Notes under the pieces: generated by a model | The model's database searches: none | The model's input: only the letters and a program-made list of their open reading frames with translations | What the model was told of the DNA's origin: nothing | Shown: one piece after another, positions 44,561-58,300 of the stretch | Numbering within the stretch: the stretch's first letter is position 1 | Layout of the letters: the number at the start of each line of letters is the position of its first letter | Made by a program: the position numbers and the translations under genes | Origin: Apiospora phragmitis | Taxonomy: Eukaryota > Ascomycota > Sordariomycetes > Amphisphaeriales > Apiosporaceae | Length of the DNA stretch: 64,000 nucleotides | Direction: 5' to 3' | Assembly (NCBI GenBank): GCA_038363925.1 | Contig: JAQQWL010000011.1 | Span: 2,480,001 to 2,544,000, forward strand

Positions 44561-45567
44561 CTAGTTCCTGAAATGGCGGCTCTTGATGAGCCCACCGCGC
44601 TTCGTAGGATAGCTTGTTTGATTGGCGGCACCGCCCTGTTTGAAGACCTTGACCGAGTTGATCAACCAGTATGCGTTCTTAAAGGCGGCAGGGTTGTTCG
44701 CCACATACTCTTCGCAGGTCGGGGCGAGCTTCGAACAGGTTGCGCTCTGGCTCCAAACCTTGCCGGCCCAGTCGCCACAGAACGCGGTGTTGAATACAAG
44801 CTGGTGATTCTTGAAATGGGAGTCGATATCACAACCAGAGCCCGAGAACTCGACCTGTGGCGCAGACCAGGTAGACGGATCCGGGTTGCCCGACGCGACA
44901 TCCTGGGGCATGCCGCTGGTGCGAGGGAAGAACCAGACTTTGATGGCCTGGGATGTCCATTCCATCGCGTAGGAACCTCCTCCAATGGCGTTAAAGCCAG
45001 CTCCGAAAGACTTGGTGTCGGTGGCGTTGGTACCGCAGCCCTGGTTTCCCTTGCAGTCGCCTTGCTTGAAGGTGCAGCCGGAGCCGGTGTGCAGCGTCAT
45101 GGTGTTGGCCTTGGCCGAGTTGACGCCCTCGAAGATGTCGATCTCTCCCGAGTTGGGCCAGTTGGGCCCGACGCTCCAGAAGGCCGGCCACACGCCGCAC
45201 GCGTTCTCGGGGGCGTGGGCAATATCGGCGATGAAGAGACCCTTGGTGTAGCTCTTCTTGGAGACCACTCGGGGTCGAATCCCTACCAGGCTTCGCGGGG
45301 TTTTTGGCCTTGGAGTCGGCACCGAGGTAGATGGCATTGTTGGAGTATCCTGCCAGAGACTTGGCATTCGCCTCTATGGCGGAGCGGTACTTGACGAATC
45401 CGTTGGTAGGGTCGGCGTCGCTGAAGAAGTCGAAGCCCTTGAAGAAGCTGGAGGAGTCGTAGTTGTCTTGCAACGAATAGGCCTCCTTTGAGGAGTTCCT
45501 GGCTGTACTGCCGAGTCCACCAAGGGGACAGCAGTGCTGTGAGAAGCAGTGACCGTGACAAAGACAT
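44561..45567 (-). CDS. Secreted GH16 endo-1,3(4)-beta-glucanase-like enzyme (two frameshifts)
   Basis: GH16 enzymes of this type cleave mixed or 1,3-beta-glucans in the fungal wall or plant substrates. Corrected length 334 aa, no intron. The start at 45567 opens a signal peptide (MSLSRSLLLTALLS). SSSFFKGFDFFSDADPTNGF follows, then KGLFIADIAHAPENACGVWP and the catalytic box GEIDIFEG (ExDxxE; nucleophile and acid/base Glu) at about residue 142. The C-terminal half contains CDIDSHFKNHQLVFNTAFCGDWAG with paired cysteines and ends at SVKVFKQGG plus a basic tail. Both breaks are one extra G (plus strand) in short runs: 45523-45526, just after the signal peptide, and 45271-45274, between GADSKAKNP and VVSKKSYTKG. 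Without correction the signal peptide is detached from the enzyme. There is no GPI signal, so it is a free secreted enzyme. Confidence 0.85.
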
Positions 45568-48117
45568 TTTGCAAAGTCACAAATAGTATGTCAGACGTTT
45601 CTGAAAAGGGAAAAATGGGGTATATTTCGGAAGAGAATGTAAAGAATGAGCGTTTTGAGTCCTGAATGCACCAGGCAATTTCAAGTGAAAGTAAGGATAG
45701 GAAGGAAGTTGTTCAACAGCCGTCAAGCGTGGCCGATGACAGGCAAGGAGGTGTTTATAAGCGAGTGGCTCGCCAAAGGAATCCAAGCTGGGTGAGGTGT
45801 TTGTTCCAGATGAATCACCTGGACTCGAACTTATAAGGTTGAACAATGAAGTGCCTGAGGCTGGATCCCGGCCCAATGTTGGAACAGGGCAATGGCACGA
45901 GGAGTAGAAGGACAATCAAGTAAGGGCCAAGGCCAAGTAAACAAAGAAAGACTTGTATGTACACCGCGGGCGCCAAAAGAGTGAGGCAAGGTTGGGTGCT
46001 GAATAAGACAAACCTCCAGAGGTCTTGGGTAGGGAAAAAGAAGTGAAGGCGAAGTACGGCCGAGGGACGATGACCCTTTTGTATAAACTCTGTGGTTGAG
46101 AGCCACGAAGGGGTCGGGCCTAGGAAAAGGCGACTCGCATTATATAAGTAAGACTTACATTGCTTTGCTATCCATCCATCGACGGGATTATTGACCCACC
46201 GGGGAAAATGGGTGGTTCCTGTTTCCCGGGGGGGCTCCCCGTTTTCTGTAGGACACGGGAGTGGCTCCTGATACCACGCCACCAATCATCACGACCAATA
46301 ATGACCGTAATTACTACTGCGTACAAATTTGGTATCTGGTGCCACAATGGGCGCCGAGCTGGGTGCATGGGGTGTCAATAATAAGTCTAAAATTGCATAG
46401 GAAGCGACAGCATCAGATGTACGGAGTAAGCACCAGTCAGAGCGCGAGAGCAGGGGATCGAGTCAAGACGAACAGTCTATAGTCACATTGCGATGGTTTA
46501 CTTGCAAGGGAGCCCCGGCAGAGAAGACTGACCAAGATCGTATAACTGGAACAGCTATGCGCCGCATGGGGGAAAAGCGGTTGTTTGTTTGCTACATGGG
46601 TATGGGCGTTCGGGACGATCTCTGGGGTCTGGCAAGTGCTGGGTGGGAGGATGTGCGACGACGAACAAGACCATTCCCACAGCAGCATCCCGAGCACACG
46701 GTGGCAGGCAGCGAATGTGATGGCAAGGAAAAGTTCAAAGTGGAAATCGGTAGGGAAGTTGAGGAACGTGCAGCAGCCAATCGAATGCTGGCCGATGTTC
46801 CAATTTGGATCAACGACCGGGGTGGCGGCTGATTGAACCTGGGCAGACTGACAGAAGCCTGGGCACAAAGTCCAGAATGGGCTGGTGGAAAGAAACTTTA
46901 AACGTCCGGTCTGCCTAAGCGCCACATGTCGTGCCCTTGCCCACCCGTCAGCCCGCACGAGGATTGGTCGACTGCGCTCCTCTTTGAAACAATAAACGAA
47001 ACATTCCAGTTTGAGGCTACTGTTTTCCCCCTAATACCATCGCCCCTATTATGATTTGCCATCGACAGTCTACATACTTAGATTGGCGTGATTCTCACCC
47101 ACCCGATAGTCGCGCGCTGCATACGGCGGTTGGATTTCCCACGACTCGGCTGATCTTCACAGCGATCCTTCATCTATCCGATGCCTTCTAGGTTAGTGGC
47201 CTTCGAAGTTTATGCAACAGTCCAAAGTCGGCTATTTTGGTAGCCCGGCATTCGGTTCGGACGAGTAGCGCTCAACCTTCAGTCAACCGCAAGCATTGTC
47301 AGTCAATATGGAGCATCGGTGTCCTTCTTTTCATTCATACAATTGACTCCTTGCTTTCCCCCTTTTGATCACTGGTCGTACTACTTGTTGGTTACCAGGA
47401 GAAGATCACAAGCAGGTAGGTAGGTATACAGCAAGAAAGCACTTCGTCACACGAACCACAGTTGCTACCTTGCTTCGTGACAAGTGACGGACCGTTTTCT
47501 AGAAAGGAACGACGCCCGGTTACTATGGCTCCGAGTACACGTCCATCGGTGTCGCTTTCCATATGATTGGAGCGTCGTAAGCGAATTGCTTGAAGTGAGG
47601 CACCACATGGCTTCCAGCTTTAAACCACACGGAAGAATGGGCCAACGCATACAAGCGGATGTGGCTGACGTCGTGATGGTTCGGTTACTTCGGCTCCCTG
47701 CGCTCAACACCGCAAATTTATATCTTGGTGTACAGTCCTGGTTACTGAACACCAAGTTTGGACCTGAGCATGGTGTATTTCTGGTTAATGGATCACTAGG
47801 GTAGGAAAAGCAACTTTGTACGTAATGCCCCTTTCGGAAGTCATCAGTTCGCCTATTACTCGAACACCATGCCCTGAGAAGATACCGTCCGAACGAAGCA
47901 ATTGGGGAAACGAATGATGTGGTATTCACCTGAAAATGGGAGCTACTCAGCAGCACTCAATATATGTCTCAATGGATAATGGATACACTAAGCTTCAGAT
48001 CACCCAGCTCATCCTCATACGACTTCCGTAAAGAATGATTGACATCTCCATATGTCCTTTTGTACCTTGCGCATGGAAAGAGCACAATGAACATCTTAGT
48101 CAGCCTATCGATGTAGG
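45568..48117. other. Intergenic region of about 2.5 kb
   Basis: 45568-45800 holds the glucanase promoter (TATA element at 45754-45759, minus strand). The remainder, to 48117, contains several minus-strand open frames of 90-170 codons (for example 46437-46958 and 47465-47956) without recognisable domains or start context. I do not annotate them. Confidence 0.4.
45754..45759 (-). promoter_or_regulatory. TATA box of the glucanase gene
   Basis: The minus strand reads TATAAA here, about 190 bp upstream of the glucanase start codon. Confidence 0.4.
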
Positions 48118-49017
48118 TCACGATAGATGCTCTTCGAGAATGGTGGCCCCAAGATCGGGAACATCCTGTCATAGTCAGTATGTTTTGGTTCATCGATGTT
48201 TGTCAGGGAATACGGAGCTCACCACTGATCGCGGCTCCAGCTGCTCGCAAAAGGTTCGGTGGATAGCCCAGTCATGCTTTTGGCAATCCTTGCTGCAGTA
48301 GCTACCTGTTGTGTTAGAAGGCAAAGGCCTTTACTTGCATCGTATGTAGGTGTATCCTGAAGACGTACCGGGCCATGTTACATCGGGTACAGCGACGTAG
48401 CTCATCCTTATCGGCTCTGCATGTCCAACAATACTTGCTGTACGTGTGCGAAGAAGGTTTCTCGTCGGCAGAGTGACTATTGCCAATGTCAGCTCGTCAT
48501 ACTGTCGGCTGCTCGAAATAGCGACAGTCCCTAACATACCCTAAACCACTGTAGAAGACCTCGTCGCCTGCATCGTACCCGGTCTTGCCAACCCATCTGA
48601 CTTCTCGGTCTCCTCGCGGCTCTTGCTGCCCAAGATCCAGGGCGTGCCGTTGTTCTTGTACTCGTCGAGGGCGGTGACGAGCTGAAGCTGCTCGAACATG
48701 TTGCGTAGGTGAGGCGCCAGAGTGTGCATCAGACTCATGTACTCGGCTTCCACTCTGGCACCCAGCCGCATGGCCAGAACGACCAGGATGACGGCCATAC
48801 GGGGTCGGGATTGGTGACTGGTCGGGGGCACGAACTCCGGCGAGAGGATCTTCTCCAGCTTTCTGGAGAGAAGGCTGTCGTTCTCCATCTTCTGGACGAT
48901 CTCGGCTCTCTTAGACTCTGCGAATCCTAGGACGTCGCATCCAAACATAACGCCCAGCTCCTCGGCGATCTTGTAGTCGTCATCGGACTGGAGCAGACCT
49001 CTGCCCCGGGAACTCAT
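48118..49017 (-). CDS. MYND-type zinc-finger protein (one frameshift)
   Basis: Four exons fit: 49017-48540, 48437-48369, 48301-48223 and 48165-48118, with ctaac branch sites and phases that agree once one missing base in 48605-48640 is restored; 224 aa. Exon 1 encodes a helical part of about 150 residues (YKIAEELGVMFGCDVLGF, MHTLAPHLRNMFEQLQL) and after the break reads VRWVGKTGYDAGDEVFYSGL. The rest is a complete MYND finger: YCWTC, RRCTRCNMARYCSKDCQKHD, then H and C in WAIHRTFC, that is C-x2-C-x9-C-x2-C-x5-C-x3-C-x7-H-x3-C. The C-terminus is short (EEHLS). MYND fingers mediate protein-protein contacts, often in transcriptional regulation. The finger lies on three small exons. Confidence 0.8.
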
Positions 49018-51538
49018 GATGTCGGCTGTGCTGCGCTGAAGTGTCCGTGGGACTTCTCAGCTGGTTGATGATGTTCTCTGGAGATGAGGCAGGTAGGTAG
49101 TTATGGGCATTGGCTTGTTTGTGAATCAAGGGGGTGATGGCTCAAAAGTGAGCTTTGTAACAATGGTTTCTCAGCTCGGTCTGAGATATCATTCAATGAT
49201 AGGAAGGAGCAAACGATTGTTCCTGCATTTACCATGTGCCTACCACTCAAGCAATAAGTAATTCAAGGCCATTACAAGACGTAGGTACCAATTGAATAAT
49301 ATCGGACACTGCGGTCTGGCTGTATCTAAGGCGTGCCAGACATCTATAAGAGGCCTCAGGCTTACATTGTTGCTGGAAGACAGCTGGATCGAGGATCCTA
49401 ATGTACCTTATGGGATGCCCTATATTGTAAGCATATATCAATACAAGCGGCAGTTTGACTTGTCCAAACCTCCAATTACCAATATCTGGTACTTGTGAAC
49501 ACTGAAATGCATCAATGTACATGTAGGTAACTGCATCTGCCGATTTGACGCGCCTGGTCCTCGTAGCCGACGTGTATATACATGTACCGACTAACTATAC
49601 CTACACCACGATTTTCGCGACGTGATATTGACAATCCATCGTATATGCGGATTGCGATTTGGACAACCGGTGAAGCCCATGACTGATATTTTATTTTTAT
49701 GACAAGCAAGTTTTATACGAGAGTTGCAATTATGTGTCAGAGTCGAATGACTTGCTCAACTGTGGTGAAACAGACCTGAGAGTGACTATACTGCTGTACA
49801 TAATAGAGGGACCCACCGGGGGTTTTTCTTGAGGGGCGCACGTGGCAGATGCATCGTACGCTATCTGCTGTCAATGTGTCCTCTCGACCACTGGGCTGAG
49901 ATAATCGTGACAACTGATATGAATACTTACACAGCAACGTTGGGAGCAAGCCGGTGCCTGATCCAGTTAGGAGTACCTACTGTGTACCATGGCGATGAAC
50001 GAAGCCTCTTAATTGTGATAATCTGAAAAGCAAGGATCTCTTGACTGTCTTCCATTTTGATTTTCAACGTTGTAACCGAAGTGGTGTTCGATTTCGCAAC
50101 TCATCAATGCGGTCCTGAAGTTCTAGATCAACCGAAGAACGGAGCTCGGCAAAGAGAACTTTGGTGGCTCAAGGGAACAGGGAGTCGCAGTCGCAACAGA
50201 CTCTGGAGACCCCCTGGGAAGACTGGTTTCAAGGCCCGAGTATTTCAGTTCCCGACCCCCACTAACCCCCCCCTTTCGAAGCGGCTTGGCTTGTAATAGG
50301 CATGGCATCAATTTTATTTTACTTACAATTTACAAATGCCCCTGATTGAGGAATCGACATTTGCAGCTAACGCAGTTGGTTGTGGGAGGTCGCTTCAATC
50401 TGGTGATATTGTAAAGAAGACGCGGGAAGTAAGGTAAGCAAACGAGACTGACTACATGGGCATTACTGAGACCAGTCATTTCTTTTCCGATTGTGTACAT
50501 AAGATGCGCCTCAATGCGCAAGCAGGCATGATTGCGGTATGGTTGAACAGAATCTCTGATAAGTGCTGCAACTACCCACTGTCGATGGATGAGACGATAT
50601 GTGTGATGGGTGCCCATGTAAATGAGAGCAGCAAATCCCAAGTCCAACACGGTGGACTTGATAGGTATGTAGGTCTTGGCAAACGTTATCAGGGGTCGGG
50701 TATCATCCCTTGAGATTTGTCCTGACCGTCTGATAGTAATATGGTTTGGGTGTCAGCTTTCTTCACTCACCCGACCTACATAAGGATGTGTATTCCAACT
50801 CAACTGTGATCAAAATGTCCGACACTGTTCTGAACGCCAACCGCCATCAGCAACGCGATCTCCGGGGCTTGTGCTAGCCATCGATAGCGGCGCATCTGCT
50901 GTACCAGCTGAGCCTGCCGCTCACCAACTACATAAGTTAAGCAAAGTACCTCAATAGCCCTCTCTTCAATTTCCATACTTTATCAGCTATTATAAGGTTC
51001 CATTTTTCTTAGTTGCTGGTAGGTTGACACCAGACATCCAAGCCAGGGGGCACTAATCCTCACCCTTGCGAAATAACAGATTTGCAGATGCGAGGGTGTG
51101 TCTGGCCGACCCGCATGTCATTTCTGCCAACGGCTCAAGAGCGCCGGAGCCAGCAACTGCTCAAGATAGCGTTGAATATCTTTTTCCCTTCTTTTTGTAA
51201 TTCGCGAAACCTATTATGTCATGAATCGCAGGGTCGTTGCCAATTGTCGCAAGCGCAAAGCTCCTTCCTGCCCGCTACCTCTCTACTAACCTAAGCCGTT
51301 GTTTGGGGATCGCTTGAGACACCGAGTCTCCTGTCACCTGCAACCTTACTTTTTTCGCGACCGAAAGACGGAGAAGGACCCTTCCACCACACGGGCTTAG
51401 CCACCTTGCATTGCAGCTCGAGCCTCGACGTGCGATTGGCTCTGTCTAAGCCCCTGCTCCCTTGTTCGAGATACAAGCAGCTGATACCGCCAACAATCGC
51501 TTTCGTTGCTCGTATACTGTCAAAGAGACGACAAAGCA
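49018..51538. other. Intergenic region of about 2.5 kb
   Basis: This lies between the divergently transcribed MYND-finger and mannosyltransferase genes. 51300-51538 is the probable leader of the mannosyltransferase gene. No frame in 49.2-51.2 kb is convincing, and I see no repeats or RNA genes. Confidence 0.4.
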
Positions 51539-53367
51539 ATGTCGACTGCTTTCACCACCAGCCCTGCGCAGTCTCATCACCGCAGACGATCTTCGACATC
51601 TGGCGCCGCGCCTCCAACCATCGGATACCGTTCCAACAGACCAAACAATCTTGCGCAGGGCTCGTCCCGACTACTCAACCCGTCAAACTTAAGTCCCATA
51701 CCAGGTAAGTTAGGGAAATCCCCCATTGATGGCTGATAATTCCCCATAGTGCCCATTGCTTCAGATCCACTTTGCTGTCGCAATGATGGCGCAATAAATG
51801 CTGTACCCATTTGCCCTGCGCGACAAGCATGGCCGCTAACCAGAGCACTCTGTGTCGATAGGCACCCCGAACACAGGAAATATGCCCTTGAGCCGAAGTC
51901 CCTCTCCAATCCCGGGTGGCGGTTGGTCTTCTCCTGGTTTGAACATCAACTCGAGCGGTCAATCGAGCCCAGCGACGGCGTCATTCTCGGGACCCAACGG
52001 CAGCAATGTGACTTGGGAGTCCGCAAGATTAAAGAGCCAGGGGATCTCCGGCTATCCCTCATTCTCAACCCAAAACCAAGGCTTCTTCACCCGCCATATG
52101 CGTCGCATATCTCGCAGTCTGCCTACCTTCCAAGTGAGCCCGGATCAATACGCAGAGAAAGACAAGCCGGGCCGCAACAAATGGAATGCGCCGATGCTGG
52201 ACATGATACGGGGCATGGTGGCGCGTATAGGCCGAAAATGGAAGATTCGAATGCTGATAGCCGCGATTATACTCTTCTCCTATTTGCTATTCTGGTTGAC
52301 TCGTAAGGCACACCCTCCAGTTTTTATGGTTCTAGTGACTGACATGGCACTTGGCAGCATTGGGATACCACTATAGGAGAGCAACGTGGCTCGGAGGCGG
52401 ACAAAAGTTTGTCATTATCCTTGCCGCCAATGTTGGCGGTGGTGTGATGGAGTGGAAGGGTGCCAGGGAGTGGGCGATAGAAAGAGATAGCGTGAGGAAC
52501 AAGCGGAAGTACGTCTCGCGCTGGGGCTACGACCTCGAAATCATCGACATGAGCACCAAGAAACGTTACGCCCACGAGTGGCGGGAAAGCTGGGAGAAAG
52601 TAGACAGCATACGAAACAGTTTCAGGAAGTATCCTAAAGCTGAATGGTAAGTGTCGATACAATGCGCGAAAAAGCTCGCCGTCCGCTAACACAAATGCCT
52701 ACAGGGTTTGGTGGCTCGACCTGAACACTTTCGTCATGGAGCCCTCCTACTCTCTGCAAGACCATATCTTCAACAATCTCGAGAAGCACATCTACCGCGA
52801 CATCAACGAGTACAACCCTCTCAACATATCGCATCCTCTCAAGGGAAACTACTTGGACGAGGCATCGCAAAACCCGCAGGGCGACGGTGATCCCGGTTCT
52901 GTCAACCTCATTCTCCCACAAGACTGCTCCGGATTCAACCTGGGATCGTTCTTTGTGAGGCGCAGCGACTGGACTGATCGCCTGCTTGATATCTGGTGGG
53001 ACCCGGTTTCGTACGAACAAAAGCACATGGAGTGGGAGCACAAGGAGCAGGATGCCCTGGAACAGCTATACACGACTCAACCGTGGATCCGAAAACACAC
53101 TGCTTTCCTCCCCAGAGGAAGATCAACAGCTTCCCCAATGGAGCCTGCTCTGATAACGGAATGGACCCCCGCATACACTACAACCAAAATGATCGCGACT
53201 TCGTGGTCAACATGGCAGGCTGCGAATGGGGCCGGGACTGCTGGGGCGAGATGTACAACTTCCGCGAACTCAGTTATTACCTGAACCGAAACCCCTGGGA
53301 ACGGTTCAAGGAAGATCTGATTGCCGTGATCTGGTTCAAACTCACGGGGCAAAAGGTCAAGTTGTAG
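51539..53367 (+). CDS. GT34 alpha-1,6-mannosyltransferase, Mnn10/Mnn11 family (one frameshift)
   Basis: Members of this family sit in the cis-Golgi M-Pol II complex and elongate the alpha-1,6-mannan backbone of cell-wall mannoproteins. Exons: 51539-51704, 51862-52302, 52358-52646 and 52705-53367; corrected length 519 aa. The protein is type II: about 185 Ser/Pro-rich cytosolic residues, one membrane span (IRMLIAAIILFSYLLFWLT), then the catalytic domain. That domain begins GYHYRRATWLGGGQKFVIIL and contains GVMEWKGAREWAIERDS, YDLEIIDMSTKKRYAHEW, WWLDLNTFVMEP, LILPQDCSGFNLGSFFVRRS and EQDALEQLY. One C is missing from the run 53110-53113; the correct frame continues RKINSFPNGACSDNGMD to NMAGCEWGRDCW and ends KLTGQKVKL. 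I cannot decide between the Mnn10 and Mnn11 paralogues. Confidence 0.88.
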
Positions 53368-55311
53368 GTGTTCCACTACTATTGCAGTCCGCCACTGCTG
53401 GTCTTGTGGACGCCATTCGCCTTCTTCTTGCACAGTTCTTTGCAACCCATACCTATGTTTAGTGGTGCCCCGCCGTTCAGCCATTTCCGATTCTTTGCCA
53501 TGGCTCGGGGTTGAGTCGTGTCGCACTATACCCAATTTTTTATACATGGTCTCGCGAGAGATCAGCCTGTTCTTATATCGGGCGCATCTGAGATGTTTCC
53601 ACGGAAGTGGGCTTGCTGGGAAGACCCGAGATGGAGTCTGGTTTGAGGTGTTGAAAGTAGACGCGGTCCAAAGATGTCTATGTGTATATGTACCTCATGT
53701 ATCTACTTGCGTTGATGCTTATGTTAAATGATAATAATCGAATGATGATGGGTCAGGAAGAATGCGTACAAGGGATGGGTTCATTCCCGTATATTCCAAT
53801 CATCCAGGATTATGATCACATGCGAGATTCGTAAACTCTATCAAGGTATTGCTATAATATCGCACTGGTATATCCCAGAGACCTGTACGCCTCATCCTCA
53901 TCCTCATCCAATGAAATATCGAGCTTTCCAAAGCTCGCCCTGTTTGGGATGGCAGCTATCAAGGTTTGACCATGCATGCGAGTCATATTTAGACGGTGCT
54001 TAAGTATGGATACAGTAACGTTGTCCGTTGAACGGTATGATGGGACAAAAAGTACGCTATGTGATAGTAATGGACAATTCTTATCGTGTCTAGGTTAAAT
54101 GACTCTACGGATCTCATCGCCCTTGGGATACCTTCTTCGATATCAATCCTTGAAAATAACTGGGCGACAAGAGCCTCGCGGGCATAAAACTGCCCGCTAA
54201 AGTCAGTTGTGCAGCGCATATGTCAAGAACTATGCAATGAAAAAACTTATTCTGTATGCCATAATGCAATACTACCCTGATGTAAATGGAAGCAGTGGAA
54301 GTCAGGTTATTGACTGTCCATGCTTGTCGCGTGAAGATCAAGTTGAAGGATTTGCGCCATTCGCAGCGACAGTAATTTGATTAAAGCTTCCTTCGACCGA
54401 CGACCACCCGTCAAGTCGTCCCGTACAGTCCGCTGTGAAGAATTGACAGTCAGACAAATCAGACGAGGCCGTTATACACACCTACAGTACCTACGACCAA
54501 CCCCCTTTATGCTGGCGATGATCCATTCTAGAATGCCATGATGGTATTCGTCCGATAAAGGGCAGTGGCAAGCAACATCTGGTGATGTACTCCGTACTGC
54601 ATGTCCTACTCTAGGCCCTTGACGTGGCAGCTTCTCAAGCGCGAATCCGCTTGGAGGATAGAGGCGTGAGATTGGGTGCCCCGCCTCTCCCTCAATGGCC
54701 TGTGGGCAGATTGGTGAATCTCACTAAGATGTACCCAGGTGGGCTTTTTTTTTTTCCTTTTTAATATTCCGAACCGGTTTCTCACACATCCAGATTTCCA
54801 GATGGACCTTTTAGAGGGAGGGTAGCCAAGGCAGCCCAAGCCCGATGCTCTGGTTTGTGTTAGATGTTAGGCTCTATACGCTACCAAGACACCACAGCTT
54901 CGTTTACGTAGACATAGTTGGGCTCGAGACGAGGCTACTGCATGTGAATGGGTATCGATGCGACTGATGAATCGGATTTCCTTGAGAAATAGCTGCAACT
55001 AGAGCTGAAGAGGGCCCATTCGCATAATATCCCCCCTCCAAAGACCCCGAGGCCCCAGGACCCGGGATCTCCCCCAGCCACCCTGTATTTTCCAATTGTA
55101 GCCGCCTACGCTATCCTCCCAATTCCCATCCACTACCCATTTTGTGTGGGGAGCTGAGCATCGGTTGTTTCCGCACCCCCAAACAAACAACAATAATAAT
55201 ACCCGATCTAAGTTTCCCTACCGAGATCTTTCCCGATTTACATTCAACGCTTCGCTGAATAACCCCGCGGATGGCTGCCGACCAGCGACTCACGTCGTTT
55301 AGCCTCTCAAG
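53368..55311. other. Intergenic region of about 1.9 kb
   Basis: This is the mannosyltransferase 3' flank and the upstream region of the large leashin-like gene. A (CCTCAT)3-like microsatellite is at about 53890-53909 and a T-run at about 54747-54758. 55000-55311 is C/A-rich and probably the leader. No gene is seen. Confidence 0.4.
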
Positions 55312-58300
55312 ATGATGACCCGCGAGCATCATCGCCGGCGCAGCCCCGAAAGTGAGCGGCGCCGGCGCAAGTCGCGACGGGACTCGAGAGAGCTTCTCGA
55401 GAACCAGCAGATGCCAGTGCCCGCGCCCTACGACATACGTAATACCCAGATGACCACCACGCGATCGCGCAAGCCTTCGAGCTCGATTTCCGATTCGGAC
55501 CTGTCTCTCTCACCCTCGTCCTCGTCCACCACATCATCCTTGCTCAACATCTCCCGTGATAACAAATGGGGGTTTGGGTCCTTTTTCAGCAGCACCAGCA
55601 CCAAGCCACGACAGAGCAAGATACGGAAGAAGCGCTCCAAGAAGCGCCTTTTCCGCTTTGGGAACTCGTCCTCGTCGTCCACGAACTCGGACTTGGCCTA
55701 TGGAAAGGGCTACATTGACCGTGACCGGCGGAGGAGCCGCGATTTCTCACCGCCTAGCCAACATGGACTGGAAGGCCAGAGACCGCTGCCGCCTAAGCGT
55801 GAGCAGACTGATGAGGAGATTATGGAGCTCGGGAGGAAGTTTGCGGAGATGGCGCGGCAGCAAAATAAAGAAGACCTCAGAGTGGCCGGTAGGCTCCGAC
55901 CATCAGCTCTCGTAGGCGCCGCAGCTGCTCTAAGCCAATTCCACCGCACCAACTCCGGTAGCCGTCTGGGTCGCGGCATCGGGAGCTCCAAGCCCAGCCA
56001 TAAATCTTCCGATGATGAAGATTCCGAGTGGGAGTCTGCCTCTGAGGACGAGGAGGAGTCCAGCGAGGACGACTTCAGTCTTGCATATGGATCCAACGTA
56101 AACCTGCCCACTCAGCCGCAACAGCCTGTACGAAAGATCGACCAGAGTGAGCTAAGCATACCCCCCGAGCTTGAGAGGCCTCTTCACCGGAAGCCCTCCA
56201 TCGTCGATCCCCGGCTGTTTGGACCCGTGAACTCGTTGCGTGGCTATGTCCAAACGCCCTGCGGTTTTAATAAGGTCGACCGGAGTAGTGCCGAAGACAC
56301 GCATGGTCTACCGGTCGCGCCCATTGAGACGGTATCGTTTGAAGGCCGCCCGCTGCAAGAGGTCTACCCAATGCCAATTTCCGACCCTTCTCGCTACGAT
56401 GCCGGACGGGGCTCGATAGTATCGGCCATTCAAGAGTCCGGACGTTCGAGGCGAGACTCGAGGCCAGAGCCTGTCCCAATCCAGCAGCCGAAGCCAATAG
56501 TCCCGGTCTCGAGCAAACTGTACAGTACAACGGAACCCGACACCCGGGAATACCGAGAGCCACAAAGAACGTCTTCTGGAAAGGGACTTGCCGGCGTAGC
56601 GGCGGCCAGCATTGCTGGTGCGGCGCTTGCGGGAGTGTTGGCCAACGAACGCAAGGAAGACCGCGATCGCAAGGAAGAGCGTGACCGACGTCGCGAGGAA
56701 CGTCGCGAGGAACGCCGTCGTGAGGAGCGCCGTGTTGAGGACCGCAGTGTTGAGAACCGCATGGAACAGGAGCGAGAGGAGAAACTCCGGGAGCTTCGTC
56801 GCCGTGAGGAACTCGCGGAACAGGAGCGGGAGGAGAAGCGTCGTGAGGAACGCCGTCGCGAGAAACGCTTGGAGCAGGAACGGGAGGAGAAACGTCGATC
56901 CAAACAAGCAGGTACTAACTCTAGGAGCGAAAAGGCCGAAAAGCGACGGAGCAAGGACGACCACAAGGACGACCACAAAGACGACCGCAACGAAAAGCGC
57001 CGAGAGAAGAAGAGTTCCGAAGTGGATCGTGACAACGACCGAGAGAAGCGACGCCGCGATAGACACCGTGATGATGCCTCACTATACGAACGTGAGCGCG
57101 AACGCGAACGTAGGGACCGACCCAAGGATGTACGACGGGACCGGGAAGGCGAACCGGATAGTAAAGAGTCCATCAAGGATGAGATCCGCGAAGGAAAGCG
57201 AGCTAGTCGATCATCAGATCTAGACAGTTACCGACGGGTTGAGGACCCCACATACCCTTCTTCAGGAGGCCCAATTGACCCCTTCCAATTCCAGGTGGCC
57301 GACGACGCTTTCCAGACGCCCAAGAACGCAACGACACCCAACCGACCGCTGACCCCGAATGTTGTTTTCGTGGAACGGGAGCCGGACTTCTCCAAGTTTG
57401 GACTAACCGAAGCAGATACGAAACCACGAGAACGCTTGAGTCGCCGTGACTCTTACGAGCGTGAACTCGAGCACGCAAAGGAAATCTACAAGGAGGCGAA
57501 GCATGCCACTGCTCCGATCGAAGTCGCTGGTATGGCTGCGGCTATGGCTGCTGTCGAGGAGGAGCGCCGCGGCCGTAATCCCAGGCGCGGTGGGGATTCG
57601 ACTTCTCGAACCCGTTCGCGTCATGACACCCCACCAAGAGATGCTATTCTGGAGGCAGCAGATCGTTTCTATCGCCAACAGGTCATTGCACAGCAGACTA
57701 TTCAAGACCGCTCCCGTGAAGCAACGCCCGAGCGCTCAGTTGTTGACAAGTGGCAGGAGGCACCGGAAGAACCAAAAGCCATCGAGATTGTGGCGCCTCT
57801 CGAGCAGGACGAGAAACCCGAAACCAAAAGCCCATACGAGCCGCCTAACGCCGACGTTCGTATTGATAATGTGCTGAGTCCCAAGGAGGTCGTGCAGCCA
57901 GATGGCCGCTTCAAGAAGCCTCGATTAATCCGAGATCCCTCCGCTGAGCGAGGACGACCGATGCTTAATATTGTGAGGCCCACGCCCGACCCTTCACCTA
58001 TGACTCAGGAGCGGAAGCCTGAGGGGGAACCAAACAAAGCAGCCAAGGAGGTGTCCCAGACAAGTTCGAGATCTGTACCGGATGTCGTAATCGGACCTCG
58101 AGGTGATGTCGTTCAGACTCCAATTGTGCCATCGAAGGCTGTGAGCTGGGGCGAGAACGAGACCAAACACTATGTCTTGGAGGATCCTGTGCGGGACAGG
58201 GCGTCTGACTTTGTTAAGAAGGTTGTTGTTCCTGCAGAGACGCCCAAGCCGCGCCTCAGCAGGAAGGGCAAATCAGGTGGATGGGACATTCTGGCAGCAG

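Noticed and set aside
46437..46958. 173-codon open frame, minus strand
   Set aside because: Composition resembles random sequence; no domain or start context.
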